The position numbers were made by a program, and so were the translations under genes. 64,000 nt of DNA, taken from the NCBI RefSeq assembly GCF_028583425.1, contig NC_072792.1, positions 160,834,676 to 160,898,675 on the forward strand. Direction: 5' to 3'. Below are positions 32,401 to 42,295 of the stretch, piece by piece; positions within the stretch are counted from its first letter, which is position 1; each line of letters begins with the position of its first letter. This DNA comes from Eublepharis macularius (taxonomy: Eukaryota; Chordata; Lepidosauria; Squamata; Eublepharidae). Under the pieces are notes generated by a model. It was given only the letters and a program-made list of their open reading frames with translations. It searched no databases and was not told the origin of the DNA.

Positions 32401-32579
32401 GCACAGATGGAACCACAGTAGAAGGAAATGGGCATGAATGGGGAGACTATGGCTCATGGAGTAAGTCCTGCAAAGATGGCGGCATTTGTGGGATCCTGAC
32501 AAAGGTGGAGGTACCCAAGAGACTGGCTAGACTGGATGGCACTGGGCTCAATGACGCCAAGTTTTTCTGTTGCACTTAA
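20483..32579 (+). CDS. VMO1: VMO1-like paralogue (unit B, intact)
   Basis: Exons are 20483-20653, 24604-24701 and 32282-32579 (171, 98 and 298 bases), giving 188 residues. Donors are GTTAGT and GTGAGT, acceptors TTTTACTAG and TTCTGAAAG, with phases 0 and 2 as in unit A. The signal peptide is [19 protein letters not shown]. The mature protein shows [63 protein letters not shown] and KDGGICG, ending KFFCCT. All eight VMO1 cysteines are kept. The second and third DDTA motifs are changed to DNKGAN and DGTGLN, which separates this paralogue from unit A. It is probably secreted and folds as a beta-prism; any specific role is not visible. A TATA-like box and the GGATTA box precede it. Confidence 0.92.
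22025..22450. repeat. GC-rich dispersed repeat (as 9992-10465)
   Basis: Ends GGTAAGGGGACCTAGCAACCCTA, the complement of the start of the 9992 copy, so this copy is antisense. It contains GTGATGATGTCATTG and GACATCATCACGCAGG inverted motifs and a (TG)n run at about 22094-22110. Confidence 0.6.
23726..24481. mobile_element. hAT-type element, TAGAGATGGGC family, copy 1
   Basis: Termini are TAGACATGGGCATGAACC and, at the right, GTGCCTATGTCTA. Flanks GTCCTCAC (23718-23725) and GTCTTCAC (24482-24489) match at 7 of 8 positions, consistent with an aged 8-bp hAT duplication. The interior is full of GGTTCGTG-type motifs and is non-coding. It ends 122 bases before exon 2 of VMO1 unit B. Confidence 0.75.
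24975..25800. mobile_element. CR1-type dispersed repeat, antisense, copy 1
   Basis: The order AAGATCAGACCAGTAGTCCATG, TGGACCTATCCTCCATGAATTTGTC, GCTTTCTAGACTTATGGC and CTGAGATACAACAAGCAG...ATTCAAAATGCAGG repeats at 36005-37190. This composite is familiar from sauropsid genomes and appears related to CR1-clade LINEs. I could not identify a reading frame. Confidence 0.55.
25818..26536. mobile_element. Large foldback element, about 719 bp, GAGCCAAGCTA termini
   Basis: The left end GAGCCAAGCTAAAAGTGACTT and right end (complement GAGCCAAGCTACAAGTG) are inverted repeats. Homology continues inward almost to the centre near 26165, so each arm is roughly 340 bases (for example AGTCCAAGTGTCCTTCCCC on the left, GGGGAAGGACACTTGGACT on the right). 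The GCAGCAGC-rich arms create mirrored open frames on both strands that are not genes. Same terminal family as 36168-36401, 36896-37013, 39217-39265 and 52628-52745. Confidence 0.85.
26600..26818 (-). repeat. 5S rRNA-derived SINE
   Basis: Read in antisense the head contains GAGATCAGGCTCACCTG-complement, GCTAAGCAGGGTCGG, TTGGTTAGTAATC and GATGGGAGACC, which align with the 3' half of vertebrate 5S rRNA including the internal promoter. The body GCAGAGGCAGGCAATGGCAA and the tail ATAATTCAGCTATGAC follow. It is a retroposed element, not a functional 5S gene. Confidence 0.8.
26870..27665. mobile_element. Non-autonomous element carrying a 72-bp minisatellite
   Basis: The ends are roughly inverted (GGGGCGTGCATGGGGG...GAAAATTCAGTTTTCC on the left, TTCAGGCATTTTTCCTGAAGCGCACACCCCC on the right), suggesting a DNA-transposon relative. 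The middle holds five head-to-tail 72-bp units (27119-27471). The superfamily is not assigned. Confidence 0.55.
27119..27471. repeat. 72-bp minisatellite, five units
   Basis: Units start at about 27119 (partial, 65 bp), 27184, 27256, 27328 and 27400. Each contains GGCAGGAAAGGC or similar, then TCTGTGGCTCATGC and CCTCCTCCGC. Because 72 is divisible by three, all frames stay open and give spurious repetitive 24-residue proteins on both strands. Confidence 0.85.
28390..28650. repeat. GC-rich dispersed repeat (as 9992-10465)
   Basis: Starts AGGGTTGACAGGTCCCCTTA and contains GACCTGGC and ATGATGTCAGTGATG. A truncated copy of the family that begins GGGTTGCCAGGTCCCC. Confidence 0.6.
28655..29920 (+). 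mobile_element. Decayed copy of an uncharacterised multicopy protein family
   Basis: Conceptual plus-strand pieces include [18 protein letters not shown] and [18 protein letters not shown] at 28740-28920, [20 protein letters not shown] and [14 protein letters not shown] near 29330-29430, and a C-terminal Cys-rich stretch [16 protein letters not shown] near 29823-29870. I recognise this combination (a VFDxY block, an IPLHKL block and a C-x-C tail) as a widely dispersed uncharacterised family found in many copies in animal genomes, probably carried by a mobile element. The copy is broken by numerous stops and cannot make a protein. It sits in unit B intron 2. Confidence 0.5.
30216..30592. mobile_element. 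hAT-type element, TAGAGATGGGC family, copy 2
   Basis: Perfect 8-bp duplication GTTAAAAC (30208-30215 and 30593-30600). Termini are TAGAGATGGGCACGAACC and GTTCATGCCCATCTCTA. The interior consists of many GGTTCGTG and CACGAACC motifs in both orientations. Non-coding. Confidence 0.9.
30830..31140 (-). mobile_element. Penelope-like retroelement C-terminal remnant, antisense
   Basis: Minus-strand translation of roughly 30860-30960 reads [19 protein letters not shown], matching the conserved W-I-x-L-x-T-L-x-P-x-G-L-N end of Penelope-like elements. A preceding segment [15 protein letters not shown] is compatible with the end of the GIY-YIG region. The flanks (30026-30207) may be part of the same element, split by the hAT insertion. 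Confidence 0.6.
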
Positions 32580-33431
32580 GCATTGGCAGCTGCTCACCTT
32601 ATGGGTCTTCTGTGTGCTGGTATTCATTTTTGTCTATAAAAGTTTATTTTGAATTCAGCTAACTCAATTACTTTCAACTCCACTATAGTTTTAGTTAATT
32701 AGGCCCCAATTTAGTCATAATTTAAAACAATAAGTTGGGTTTTATAATAATTTCAGTACAATACATGAAATTTGATCAAGGATTATTGTTTATGGCTCGA
32801 GGGCAAAGGTACATATAGGACTGGTATCTGGGGTCTGTAATGACCGCTGTCTTAGTCCTATGAGTTCTTCTAGACCTCAGATATCTTACACATGTCCCTC
32901 TTTCCCCCTGGATGCATGAAAGAATGAAACACTGATTAGTATCTCATTATCAACTTCTACAACTATGATATTAAATGAGAATTTTATTTATAATGGAGTC
33001 ATTTAGCACCCCCTCAACCCCCACAGTACTTTAGACATGCAGCATTCCATATTCACCATTTGATTTAATTAGTTAACATTGACTCCAACATCACATTAAT
33101 GAATTCGTGCTATAAAAACACAATGAAAGGGCTGAAATTCCAATAGACCCCCCATTTTATGGCATGACATATATGGTGTTGGTTCCACCAAATGTTAGGA
33201 GGCTCAAGCCAAAGATGCTTCAGTGATAGAGGCAGGTGATGCCAAAGAGGTGCTCTTAGCAGGTACAAAGGTGATGCTTCCTGGAACAACTCATTGTCCA
33301 GCAAAGTGGAGGAAAACTAGAGCAGGACCTCTGGATTGGAAAGAAGCAAGTGGACAGGAAAAGGAAACATTTCAGCAGCTACTATGGTGCCCACAGGGAT
33401 CCTGTTGATGGTCACTCTTCCTATGTATTTT
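32580..33431. other. Downstream flank of VMO1 unit B
   Basis: CTATAAAAGTTTATTTTGAATTC at about 32634-32656 is the nearest A/T-rich candidate for 3' end formation; no canonical AATAAA was seen in the first 100 bases. Nothing else recognised. Confidence 0.4.
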
Positions 33432-33720
33432 TTAATGAGAGCCAGTTTGGTGTAGTGGTTAAGAGTGTGGGCCTCTAATCTGGAGAACCAGGTTTGATTC
33501 CCCACTCCTCCACTTGAAGCCAGCTGGGTGACCTTGGGTCAGTCACAGCTCTTCCAGAGCTCTCTCAGCCCCACCCACCTCACAGTGTGTTTCGTTGTGG
33601 GGATAATAATGACATACTTTGTAAACCACTCTGAGTGGGTGTTAAGTTGTCCTGAAGGGCAGTATATAAATGAATGTTATTATTATCATTATTATTATTA
33701 ATGCTCTTCTCTGTTTAAAA
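33432..33720 (+). repeat. tRNA-derived SINE, well preserved
   Basis: GAGCCAGTTTGGTGTAGTGG and TTAAGAGTGTGGGCCTCTAA with an A-box-like start, GGTTTGATTCCCC as B box, GGTGACCTTGGGTCAGTCAC body, GTAAACCACTCTGAG, and an ATT/ATC-rich tail (33680-33715). It is the standard squamate SINE of this window; copies at 54098-54435 (+) and 45605-45860 (-). Confidence 0.85.
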
Positions 33721-36004
33721 TTGCCTTGGAAAACTAGGTTAGAGGAATAATGTCAAATACAGAATTTTAAGGATTGGAACAGCCAATAATTTCACATAGA
33801 ATCAAGACACCAAAGCAGTGATTTTCAAAGACATATGGGTTTATTTTTTTATTAATAAGCCCATTTCAGAAAGACGTGTAAAGACCAGTAGCATTGGAAG
33901 GCTTTATATACCCTTCAGCCCTAATTTTTTACAGAATAATTGTTGTTTGTTTACAGAATATAAGATCAATGGTTAATACAAATAATTCTTCAGAAGTACA
34001 TCCCTCAGGATACATGGCACTCAGCAAGCCTGATTGACAGGACAATCAGATCTCACTGTGATATAAACATGTTAAATGTCTGGAGCCCCACTTTAGTTAT
34101 GGGTATAGAACCTTCCTAGGAGACTACTTCTTCCAAGGCTAATACTTGATTGCAAATTAAAAAAAAGAGAAATTGATGACATTCTCTCCTCACTGTAGAG
34201 CTAACTTAACCTGCAGCTTAATCTGAGAGAAGGAATTTGCCCAGCAAGGTAAACTTTGCCTCCTGTGTAAGAGTTCAGCTTCAATAGAGCTCATATAGGT
34301 GAGGTTTTCCATACTGACATTGTCTTAAACTAAGGAAAGCCACAGGACATTATTTTGTCCATATTTCTCTCTTTTGGGGTTAACTTGTTCAAAACTTTGT
34401 TAATGGGAGTTGCTAGAATTCTCATTCTTCAGGGTACAGTTCCCTATCTAGACTCTGCATTGATGGGGGCATCTTGCTTGTAATACACCTGCATGTGAAC
34501 GCCTGAGCAACTTCCTAACTCTCCCATTGAAATAAGTGGGTTTGCAAAGTCCATAACTTTGGCTGGAATGCAGCCAGCATCTTTTACTATCCTGCAGGAA
34601 TAATTGCACTGGCCTTGTATCTGTAACAAATTCTTATCTTAAAATTAACTTTTGCTTTATAGTATTGAAGGAATAAATTAAACTTTTTTTTCTCTTGTGC
34701 ATCTGAAATAAATTGCAGACTAAAATTAATTCTTTTTGACTTTTAATAGTAATTATTATCTATCTATACATTGTGCTGTTATACACATTGAGTTAAACAG
34801 TTTAGTATTTCCAGTTCAATTTAGGAAGCCTTGTTCTAAGAACCAAGGGCGTCACAATGAATACAGGACACACTTTAAATTGAAATTACTATTCCTAGTT
34901 CCACCCCTTATCTGGAAAAAGTGATATTATTATGCTTTATACTCCAAAACATGTACTAAAATATACTTACTCAAAAGTATTATTAATAAAAAGTGGTATC
35001 TGAATTTGTTCCATGGGGAAAATATAAATGTTTAAATGAAGGGGTTTCAGTTTTTAAAAACAAATTCTAAATTATTTTGGCCATAGTATAGCTTGAAATG
35101 TATTATACATTGATTCGAAGCTTGGGATGTATTTGTTCCTATGGTTTCTGATTCACTCATCTATCTTAATTATTTCATGAGATGTATATAAAAGAAAGTG
35201 AAAAAGTAAGAAGGGGACAAGGGTGGGGAATTTTCATGGGGGAGTGATTTGGGGAGGGATTTTTTTCAGTGTTATAGAACATATTTTCCTGAGCATTTTG
35301 GTATAAGAGATATTTTTGTTTGAGGTTAAGATGAACCAGATTATCTGGTTTAAAAGGCAAGCTGAAGAATTCTGCATGAGCTGGAACCTCCAAACCATAT
35401 TTATGGGTATCCCATGCAGAGCAAATTTCAGAACACACCAAGGAATGAGTGACAGTAGTCAGTCCCTCAAGGCCTAGCAACTACCTAAGTTGATTTTTAG
35501 TTGTAGATATTGGGAGGTCCTATAGGGCTTTTACTTTTCATTGTACAGGCCATAGTTCTCCTACCTCACACCATGTGTCCTAGGTACTGGATCTGGCTGT
35601 TGCAAATTTTCTCTTGTTTAGGTAAAGTTCAGAGTCCTGGGCAGCCCTGCCCCCTAAACCTCCTTTATGTGCACTATATGGTCTGCCCAGGAACAGCTAA
35701 AGATAGGACCATTATATGCCAGGGCAAATTCCTGAGTCAGGCTCAAGAACTTATCCAATATTTGCTCGAAAATCATCACTGCCTTGTGCAGATCTCTTTT
35801 CCTTGGCCTTCAAGAAATTGACGTGGAACCATTTGGCTTGCACCTTGGTACAGCTCACTCACTCCTTGTAGTTGGTGGTAAGTTGGTAGTCTATCATAGC
35901 ACAGGAGCCTGCTGAGAGGTCCCCTCCCCTTGTGCCTACCACATTCCTGCGATCTCTGCAGAAGGAAGATGGAATCATTTGCTGCAAAGATAAGAGCATA
36001 AGAA
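33721..36004. other. Spacer, nothing recognised
   Basis: A/T-rich unique-looking sequence without a supported exon. Open frames around 35175-35480 and 35510-35821 show no domain or motif. Confidence 0.45.
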
Positions 36005-36167
36005 TATAAGTAGAGCCCTGCTGGATCAGACCTGTGGTCCATCTAGTCCAGCATCCTGTCTCACATAGAGGCCAAGCAGTTACTTTGGTGGACCAAAAAG
36101 CAGGGCCTAGAGGCCCTCCCTTGATGTTGCCTCCTGGCACTGGTATTCAGAGGTTTACTGCCTCTGA

Positions 36168-36401
36168 GAGCAAAACTACAAGTGACACCTGACACAGGTT
36201 GGACACTTGTCAGCTTCCCTCAAGTTTTGATGGGAAATGTAGGCAGCTTGGCGGAATGTTGGACAAGTGACAGTTGAAAAGTCCATTGGACAGCAGTCAG
36301 AGAGCCAAGTTGCAAGACCAGGATGCCTACATTTCCCATCAAAACTTGAGGGAAGCTGACAAGTGTCCAACTTGTGTCAGGTGTCACTTGTAGTTTGGCT
36401 C
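36168..36401. mobile_element. Palindromic MITE, GAGCMAAACTACAAGTG termini
   Basis: Inverted arms: GAGCAAAACTACAAGTGACA...GGACACTTGTCAGCTTCCC on the left, GGGAAGCTGACAAGTGTCC...CACTTGTAGTTTGGCTC on the right, about 75 bases each with high identity. Inserted in the CR1-type repeat. No clear target duplication. Confidence 0.8.
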
Positions 36402-36895
36402 TTAATGTGAAAGTTCCCTTTAGTTAACATCACTAGTTACCATCACTAGAATAGGTCTATCAGTGGCTATTCTCCATGAATCAGTCTAATTCACTTTTAA
36501 AGCTTTCTATGGTGATCACTACATCCTCTGGCAGCTAATTCAACCTTATAATTACTCATTGTATAAAGAAGTATTACCTTTTATCTGTCCTGATTCTGCC
36601 GCCCACCAACTTTGTTGAATACTCTCAAGTTTTAGTATTATGAGAGAGGAAGAAAAAGTTCCCTCAGTCCACTCTCTCTACATTAATTTTATAAATTTCT
36701 ATCATGCCCCCCTTTAGTCATCTCTTTTCTAAACTGAAAAATCCCAGACTCTTTAGCTTTTCCTCATAGTAAAGATGCTCCAATCCCTAAATCATCTTGG
36801 TTGCTCTCTTCTGTTCTTTTTCTAGCTCTGTGATGTCCTTTTTGAGATATGGTGACCAAAACTGCACACAGTATTCCAAATGAGGCCACATCAGA

Positions 36896-37013
36896 GGGCC
36901 AAGCTACACATGACGAATGACACTTGAATGGCAAGTGTATTTCTCCCTGTTCACTTGTCCTCCACTCAATCCACTTGCCGTTCAAGTGTCATTTGTCATG
37001 TGTAGCTTGGCCC
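36896..37013. mobile_element. Palindromic MITE, GGGCCAAGCTAC termini
   Basis: Left arm GGGCCAAGCTACACATGACG, right arm CATGTGTAGCTTGGCCC, with inner inverted repeat ACTTGAATGGCAAGTG against CACTTGCCGTTCAAGT. A close relative lies at 52628-52745. Confidence 0.85.
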
Positions 37014-37199
37014 AAAGATCTGTAAAGGGGCATTATACTATTGGCTGTTTTATTTTCAACCCATTTTAATAATCCCCTGCACAGAGTTTTTCTGTTTCAC
37101 TGCTGTGTCTGGGTTGACACTTACATTAAGCTGTCTAGTCTTAGCAACTTCAGACCCTTCAGCATGTATTTGAAGCTGGGATTTTTTTGTTCATGTGGT

Positions 37200-37660
37200 C
37201 ATGAGATTGAACCAGATAAAGATAGCCATGTGGCAGACCAAGTGTTGCAAAGGGCTGGCTGTCAAGAACACATCTTGCCTATTTTAAAACACCTTCATGG
37301 GTTGCCATTTTATTTCCAAGTTCAGTTCAAGGTGCTGGTTATGACCTTGAAAGCCATTTGTGATATATGACTTCCATGTATCTTCAAATATATGACTTCC
37401 ATATATCTGAAGGATCATCTCTCCCTATATGTCCTTGTGCACCAGCTGCGACCTTCAGGCTTCCACCTACAGGCTGTTCCCCACTTGGGGTGGTGTGCCT
37501 GGCATCACAGAGGGTTCATGCTTTTTTGGTGGTTGTAGGCCACTTTGGTTCTCCATTGGCTCCTACCTGGTGGAACTCCCTGCCGAATAAGTTCTGTACC
37601 CTGAGAGACCTAATGCAGCTCCACAGGGCTGAAATGTAAAGCTGAGATGTTCTGTCATAG
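37200..37660 (+). mobile_element. CR1/L2-type LINE ORF2 C-terminal remnant
   Basis: Plus-strand reading gives ILPILKHLHGLPFYFQVQFK and VLVMTLKAI, matching the L-HWLP-x-RI-FK-LVLT-KAL motif after the reverse transcriptase domain, and a later GGTGGAACTCCCTGCCGA (LWNSLP). Frames are broken. Confidence 0.65.
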
Positions 37661-37837
37661 GAAACTTTCTGAAGAAATATTGTTGCTGTAACTAGATTAC
37701 TAAGTAAAACACCTCTCACTGTTAAGAACCAAGAATATATGAAAATAAACTTCAAGGATACTATTTTGCCTACTTCTCACAGTGTATTCTGAAATACCAA
37801 TAACATTTTAACTCTGCACTTCCATCCCCTGACTCTG

Positions 37838-38010
37838 TGGGTTATGTGCCGTCAAGTCACCACCAACCTATGATGATCCTATGAATGAAAGACCTCCAAA
37901 ACGTCCTATCATTAACAGACCTGCTCAGATCCTGCAAGCTGGAGAACGTGGCTTCTTTTATTGAGTCAAGCCATCTTGATTTAGGTCTTCCTCTTTTCCT
38001 ACTGCCATCC
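37838..38010 (+). repeat. Dispersed repeat (as 11625-11780)
   Basis: GGTTATGTGCCGTCAAGTCACC, GAATGAAAGACCTCCAAAACG and CTTCCTCTTTTCCTACTGCC match the earlier copy in order and spacing. Confidence 0.65.
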
Positions 38011-39216
38011 CCTGACTACAGTCACTCAATCTTTGCCTCTTAAATGAAGTTATTTCTTTTGAATGCTATGAAGTTTCTAGTGCCATTTCCAAGGACAAAA
38101 AGAAGAGGACCCCTGCTTTTCCCCATAAAGTTCCCGTTGTAGGCTAAAAACTAAAATTATATCTGCATGTCAATCTTCCTAAACCACAAATATTAACATT
38201 CTACTTGCTCAGGGAATCTGAATTTTGATGGAAAAATTTGCCTCACAGTGGGGAGAGTGAAGGGGGGGGAGTCAGTCATAGTTACAAACCCTGTTAATCA
38301 AAGCTTGTGTTCTCCCTTTTGACTGATTGTGGGCAATGAGGTTTAAAAAAAAGAAGAAGCCAGAGTGTGGGACAGGACAGCCTAGCACACTGGGCATTTG
38401 CCTCAGAATCATCCTTTCTGCCCCTTCCCCATAGCCGCCACATAGTCACACACTTCCTGAACTCTCCTTCTGGAAGTGATGTCACATCCTCTCTGACATT
38501 TTAGGAATTTCTCCAGTTTCTATGGTCTGCTTGGGGAAGATCTCTAGATTGTTGCAGAGGATATGATGTCATATCTCCTAAAACTCCACCCTTCCCAGGC
38601 ACTGTCCCCCACATTTCCCAGGATTTGCTGACATAGGGTAGGCAACCCAACATTGTCCCTATTATACAGCCTGCATATGATCACAGAGATTATAGGGAAC
38701 TGTGACCCTGTAGGAGCCAAACTTGTGGGCCCAGTAGTTGGAGGGGGAGGGGAAGCCAACTGCTTTCTAAGTCACACTCAGCCTTGGGCTTCAGTCATAC
38801 AGATGTGGCCAGAAGACTTTCTGCTAAAAGCTTACCCTTCCATGTGGGTGCAGAGTTTTGGAGGACTAAAATGCCAGAGAGGATTCTTCTTGGAACCTCC
38901 AAGAAAAGCCTCTCTGACCTGCCCTAGCCCAGGCGGTGGGCAAAGGGAAAGAATAAAACCTCCTGGCACAGGCAGGAGGCTCTATTAGGCTGACTTGAGC
39001 TGGAAGCTGAAGGAGCTGAGAGCTAGTTCCTTCAGGTGGTGGCCACTGGCCATGTGGATGGCTGACAGGCCGAAACTGGGACCACAAGGTATGAGAACTT
39101 CTCAATAAGCTGGAACTTTCTAAGATAGAGAACCTGCCTTAACAGAAGATCTAAGTTAGGCATGGACAAAGTGTTGGAAATACAATGTTTTGTGTACAGA
39201 GAAGGCAGAAGACTCA
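38011..39216. other. Spacer, nothing recognised
   Basis: No supported exon or repeat. Confidence 0.45.
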
Positions 39217-39265
39217 GGGCCAAGCTACAAGTGATGAATGACATTCATCACTTGTAGCTTGGCCC
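39217..39265. mobile_element. 49-bp perfect palindrome, minimal MITE
   Basis: 24-base arms starting GGGCCAAGCTACAAGTG around one central A, with exact complementarity. Flanking TCA on both sides (39214-39216 and 39266-39268) is a possible 3-bp target duplication. It equals the two ends of the 118-bp relatives joined with nothing between. Confidence 0.85.
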
Positions 39266-40304
39266 TCAGAATACCTGCAGGGGGCAGCAAATCTGACAGT
39301 TAGATAGACAGCAAAATAAGATCCTTCTTTTTCCCTCTCTTCTGTCCCTCTTGCATGTCTCCAGATTGGTATTCATAGGCTACTTCCTGCTTCCTCCCAC
39401 ACACACTCTCTCTCCCCCAGTTTAGTAAGGTAGTTAGTATCTATTCTATTGCCCTGCTTTCTATCAGAGTTGTAGTTCCTGAATAAACTCTCTTCATTCA
39501 CTCCTTAATCAGACTCAAGATCATTCCTAAGATATACCAGAGCCTACACAAAGAAAGGGATGGAGGAATTGTGTTTTTACCCTTTTCTTTTTGAGTTCCC
39601 TTGCTTGCTTTGGTGCTGTGCTTAAAAGTGTGCGAACATTTCCTCCCTTTGTTAAAAATAAATGCTTTAAAATTCTTAAATGCCAGTAGTTGTTCTCTGT
39701 ACCACATAGGATTCAACCATGCTATTTAATGCAGGTGCCATGGAACAGGGGTGGCCTGCAGGCAATTTGCTGATGCCCCAGTAGTGCACAAGTGCAATAA
39801 ACAGTATCTGTGGCAACCAGGGACTGGATAGCAGGAGACTGGGCACAAGGCAGGGCTCAGAGTGGCAAGCCTGCCCAAGGGGGCAAGGAGCCTTGGCCCT
39901 CTCCATGAGCAGTTCCCAAATGGTGGCAGTGGGTACAAGAGAGAAGGAACAAAAGCCCCTCTGAGGGTTGGAGGGGGCACCATGTGGGTGGCACATGCCA
40001 GGCGGAGATGGACTTTGGTGGGTAACCACAGACACCCCAGAGGGCAAGAAGGGGCAATGTTCATAGGTCAATGGGGCTGTTCTGCCACACCATCCATAGT
40101 TTTGTAAATCTCTCTCCTGTCACTCTTAAGTGCCTCAACTTTTCTAAAGTAAAAAGTCTCTGCCCCGATTGCTTTACTATGTCCTCACAGCGATGGTGCT
40201 CAAATGTTGCGATCATTTTGTTTGTTCTTTTCTGAATCCTTTTCTATGTTGACAGATCCCTGTTCGCACTCAAAAATAGCCTCTCTTTAAACACCTTTAT
40301 TTTC
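39266..40304. other. Spacer upstream of the unit C promoter
   Basis: The segment 40098-40265 (TTTGTAAATCTCTC...CCTCACAGCGATGG...GATCATTTTG) resembles 48449-48590 and 51400-51480, all lying upstream of VMO1-type units. It also looks like the end of the CR1-type repeat. The rest is unrecognised. Confidence 0.45.
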
Positions 40305-40559
40305 TTGTTGAAAATGAAAGAGATCTCTGTTTTTCTAGTTTATGCTGAACAGGAGAACATAATCTGGGGGAGTCATTCTTTTATCTATTCACACACATTT
40401 AAATCCACTGTGTCACTGCTAGGAAATTTAAGATCAGACTGTCAGTTTGTTGGCTGTGCAGGCTGTTGGATCTCTTTTCTCATGAAAGAATATTCACTCA
40501 CCCTGCATTCTAGGCTGATTGTCCTAGGGTAGAGTTCCAGTACACCAATGCAAACCTTT
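40305..40559 (+). promoter_or_regulatory. Distal half of the unit C promoter cassette
   Basis: TGAACAGGAGAACATAATCTG...TCACCCTGCATTCTAGGCTG and ATTGTCCTAGGGTAGAGTTC correspond block by block to 48905-49125 (unit E) and in part to 20150-20255 (unit B). The natural continuation resumes after the SNX5 insertion at 42296. Confidence 0.7.
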
Positions 40560-40577
40560 AGAATGTTACAATTTGTG
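40560..40577. repeat. Target-site duplication, left copy (SNX5 retrocopy)
   Basis: AGAATGTTACAATTTGTG, identical to 42278-42295. A length of 18 bases with a 3' A-tract fits LINE-mediated retroposition. Confidence 0.95.
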
Positions 40578-40586
40578 GAGGCTGCG

Positions 40587-41798
40587 ATGGCACTTACAGC
40601 TCGTGAGGTGAAGGAGGTGGTGGCGAGGGGCACCAAGATGAGGTCTGTCTCTGTAGATCTAAAGATTTATCCTTCACTGCAAATTGACATTCCTGATGCT
40701 CTCAGTGAAAAAGACAAAGTGAAGTTCACAGTCCATACAAAGGCTGTATCACCAGCTTTTCAGGGAACAGAATTCTCTGTTACAAGACTACATGAAGATT
40801 TTGAGTGGCTTCATAAAATACTTAATGAAACAGAAGACTATGCAGGACTGATTATACCCCCAGCCCCTGCAAAGCCTGATTTTGATGGTCCTCAGGAGAA
40901 GATGCATAAACTTGGGGAAAGAGAACTGTCTATGACGAAAGAAGAATTTGCTAAAATGAAGCAAGAGCTAGAAGCTGAATACCTTGCAGTCTTCAAGAAA
41001 ACAGTGTCATCACATGAAATCTTCCTTCAGCAAATTTCCTCCCACCCTGTTCTCCGCCAAGATTATAACTTCCATAACTTTCTTGAGTATGACCATGATC
41101 TAAGTGTTCGAAGAAAAAATGCACAGGAAATGTTTGGTGGTTTCTTTAAAAGTGTGTTGAAGAGTGCTAATGAAGTTTTGTTCTCTGTGGTTAAGGAGGT
41201 GGATAATTTCTTTGAGCAAGAGAAGATTTTCCTTATGATCTACTACAACAGAATTACAGATGCATATGCAAAGGCAGATAAAATGACGAGATCACATAAA
41301 AACATTGCAGATGACTACATCCACATTTCAGTGAGTATGAACAGCCTGGCTGTGGAAGATCCAACTATTATTAAAAAGAACATGTCGAAAATTGCCAAGA
41401 TTTTTGAGAAACTCAGGAAACTAGAGAATCTTGTTTCTTCTGACAAAGATTTGAAACTCTCAGAGTTACTAAGATACTATATGCTCAATATAAAAGCAGC
41501 AAAGGATCTCCTATATAGACGTACACGGGCACTTGTGGACTATGAGAATTCAAACAAAGCTTTGGATAAAGCTCGGTTGAAAGGCAAAGATGTCAGACTG
41601 GCTGAAGCAAACCAGCAAGAGTGCTGTCAAAGATTTAAAAAACTTTCCGTCTCTGCCAAACAAGAACTGAACAATTTTAAACAGAAGCGGGTAGCAGCAT
41701 TTCGTAAAAATCTAATTGAAATGACTGAACTGGAGATCAAGCATGCAAAGAACAATGTTTCTGTCTTGCGAAGCTACATTGATTTATTAAAGAACTAA
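40587..41798 (+). CDS. SNX5: SNX5 retrogene (sorting nexin 5), intronless, full length, open
   Basis: Uninterrupted frame of 403 residues from the parental-type ATG (context GCGATGG); SNX5 is about 404 residues. Residues about 25-172 are the PX domain, with the long helical insertion typical of SNX5/6 ([20 protein letters not shown], then [20 protein letters not shown]). Residues about 180-403 are the amphipathic helix and BAR domain ([46 protein letters not shown]). SNX5 pairs with SNX1/2 in the ESCPE-1 endosomal coat for cargo retrieval. The whole mRNA, including 3'UTR, AATAAA at 42250-42255 and a short A-tract at 42274-42278, lies between an 18-bp duplication, so it is a retrocopy. The N-terminus ([17 protein letters not shown]) differs from SNX5 as I recall it. 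An upstream ATG at 40548, partly from the host flank, could add 13 residues. Whether it is transcribed is not visible. Confidence 0.9.
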   Translation: MALTAREVKEVVARGTKMRSVSVDLKIYPSLQIDIPDALSEKDKVKFTVHTKAVSPAFQGTEFSVTRLHEDFEWLHKILNETEDYAGLIIPPAPAKPDFDGPQEKMHKLGERELSMTKEEFAKMKQELEAEYLAVFKKTVSSHEIFLQQISSHPVLRQDYNFHNFLEYDHDLSVRRKNAQEMFGGFFKSVLKSANEVLFSVVKEVDNFFEQEKIFLMIYYNRITDAYAKADKMTRSHKNIADDYIHISVSMNSLAVEDPTIIKKNMSKIAKIFEKLRKLENLVSSDKDLKLSELLRYYMLNIKAAKDLLYRRTRALVDYENSNKALDKARLKGKDVRLAEANQQECCQRFKKLSVSAKQELNNFKQKRVAAFRKNLIEMTELEIKHAKNNVSVLRSYIDLLKN

Positions 41799-42277
41799 AG
41801 ACATTTTTAGTTATGTACGTGTGTGTGTGTGAGTACACACATTGAACATTAAACAGCTACATACAACCACCATATAATCTTTGACTTCCTTATGATGAAA
41901 TACTTTGTTTGGCTAATTAATGTTTGGCGTTCAGTGATATAAACACTATAGTACATACAGGTTTGTCCAATTTACATATAACTTTAAGTATCCTTCAAGG
42001 CAAAGGAACTATATTGGTCTGATGTCTGCTAAACTGCTGTCACAGTTGAAACCCGGTTTCTGGAAAAGTTTTGCAACTGCAAGAAAGGTATAGAGTGAAA
42101 AGTATATTTGTTAAAGATGTAAACAGCTCAAGTTATATCAGCAAATTACTGAAGCATTTTTATATGGAAATATCTAAACATTCCATGTCAGAGATTTCTA
42201 TTGCAAGAATGTTTTGGATTAAATATTTGTATGCTCTTGAACAATGCAAAATAAAAGTATCTAAACACTTTTTAAAA
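41799..42277 (+). other. Retroposed SNX5 3'UTR and poly(A) remnant
   Basis: Follows the retrogene stop. It contains a (GT)n tract near 41818-41830, a polyadenylation signal AATAAA at 42250-42255, and an A-tract 42274-42278 abutting the right target duplication. The 161-residue open frame that begins here at 42071 runs across the junction and is not a gene. Confidence 0.85.
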
Positions 42278-42295
42278 AGAATGTTACAATTTGTG
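42278..42295. repeat. Target-site duplication, right copy (SNX5 retrocopy)
   Basis: AGAATGTTACAATTTGTG, exact match to 40560-40577. The sequence after it (TGCAATGAACTGG) is the continuation of the VMO1-type promoter. Confidence 0.95.

Larger units (their letters stand above)
36005..37190. mobile_element. CR1-type dispersed repeat, antisense, copy 2, with two nested MITEs
   Basis: Same motif order as 24975-25800 (GATCAGACCTGTGGTCCATC, CTCCATGAATCAGTC, GAGATATGGTGACC, CACACAGTATTCCAAATGAGG). It is interrupted at 36168-36401 and 36896-37013 by palindromic elements, so those are younger. Confidence 0.65.

Noticed and set aside
35510-35821. Hydrophobic 103-codon open frame
   Set aside because: Looks membrane-like only because the sequence is T-rich. 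No homology is recognised and it has no neighbouring exons.
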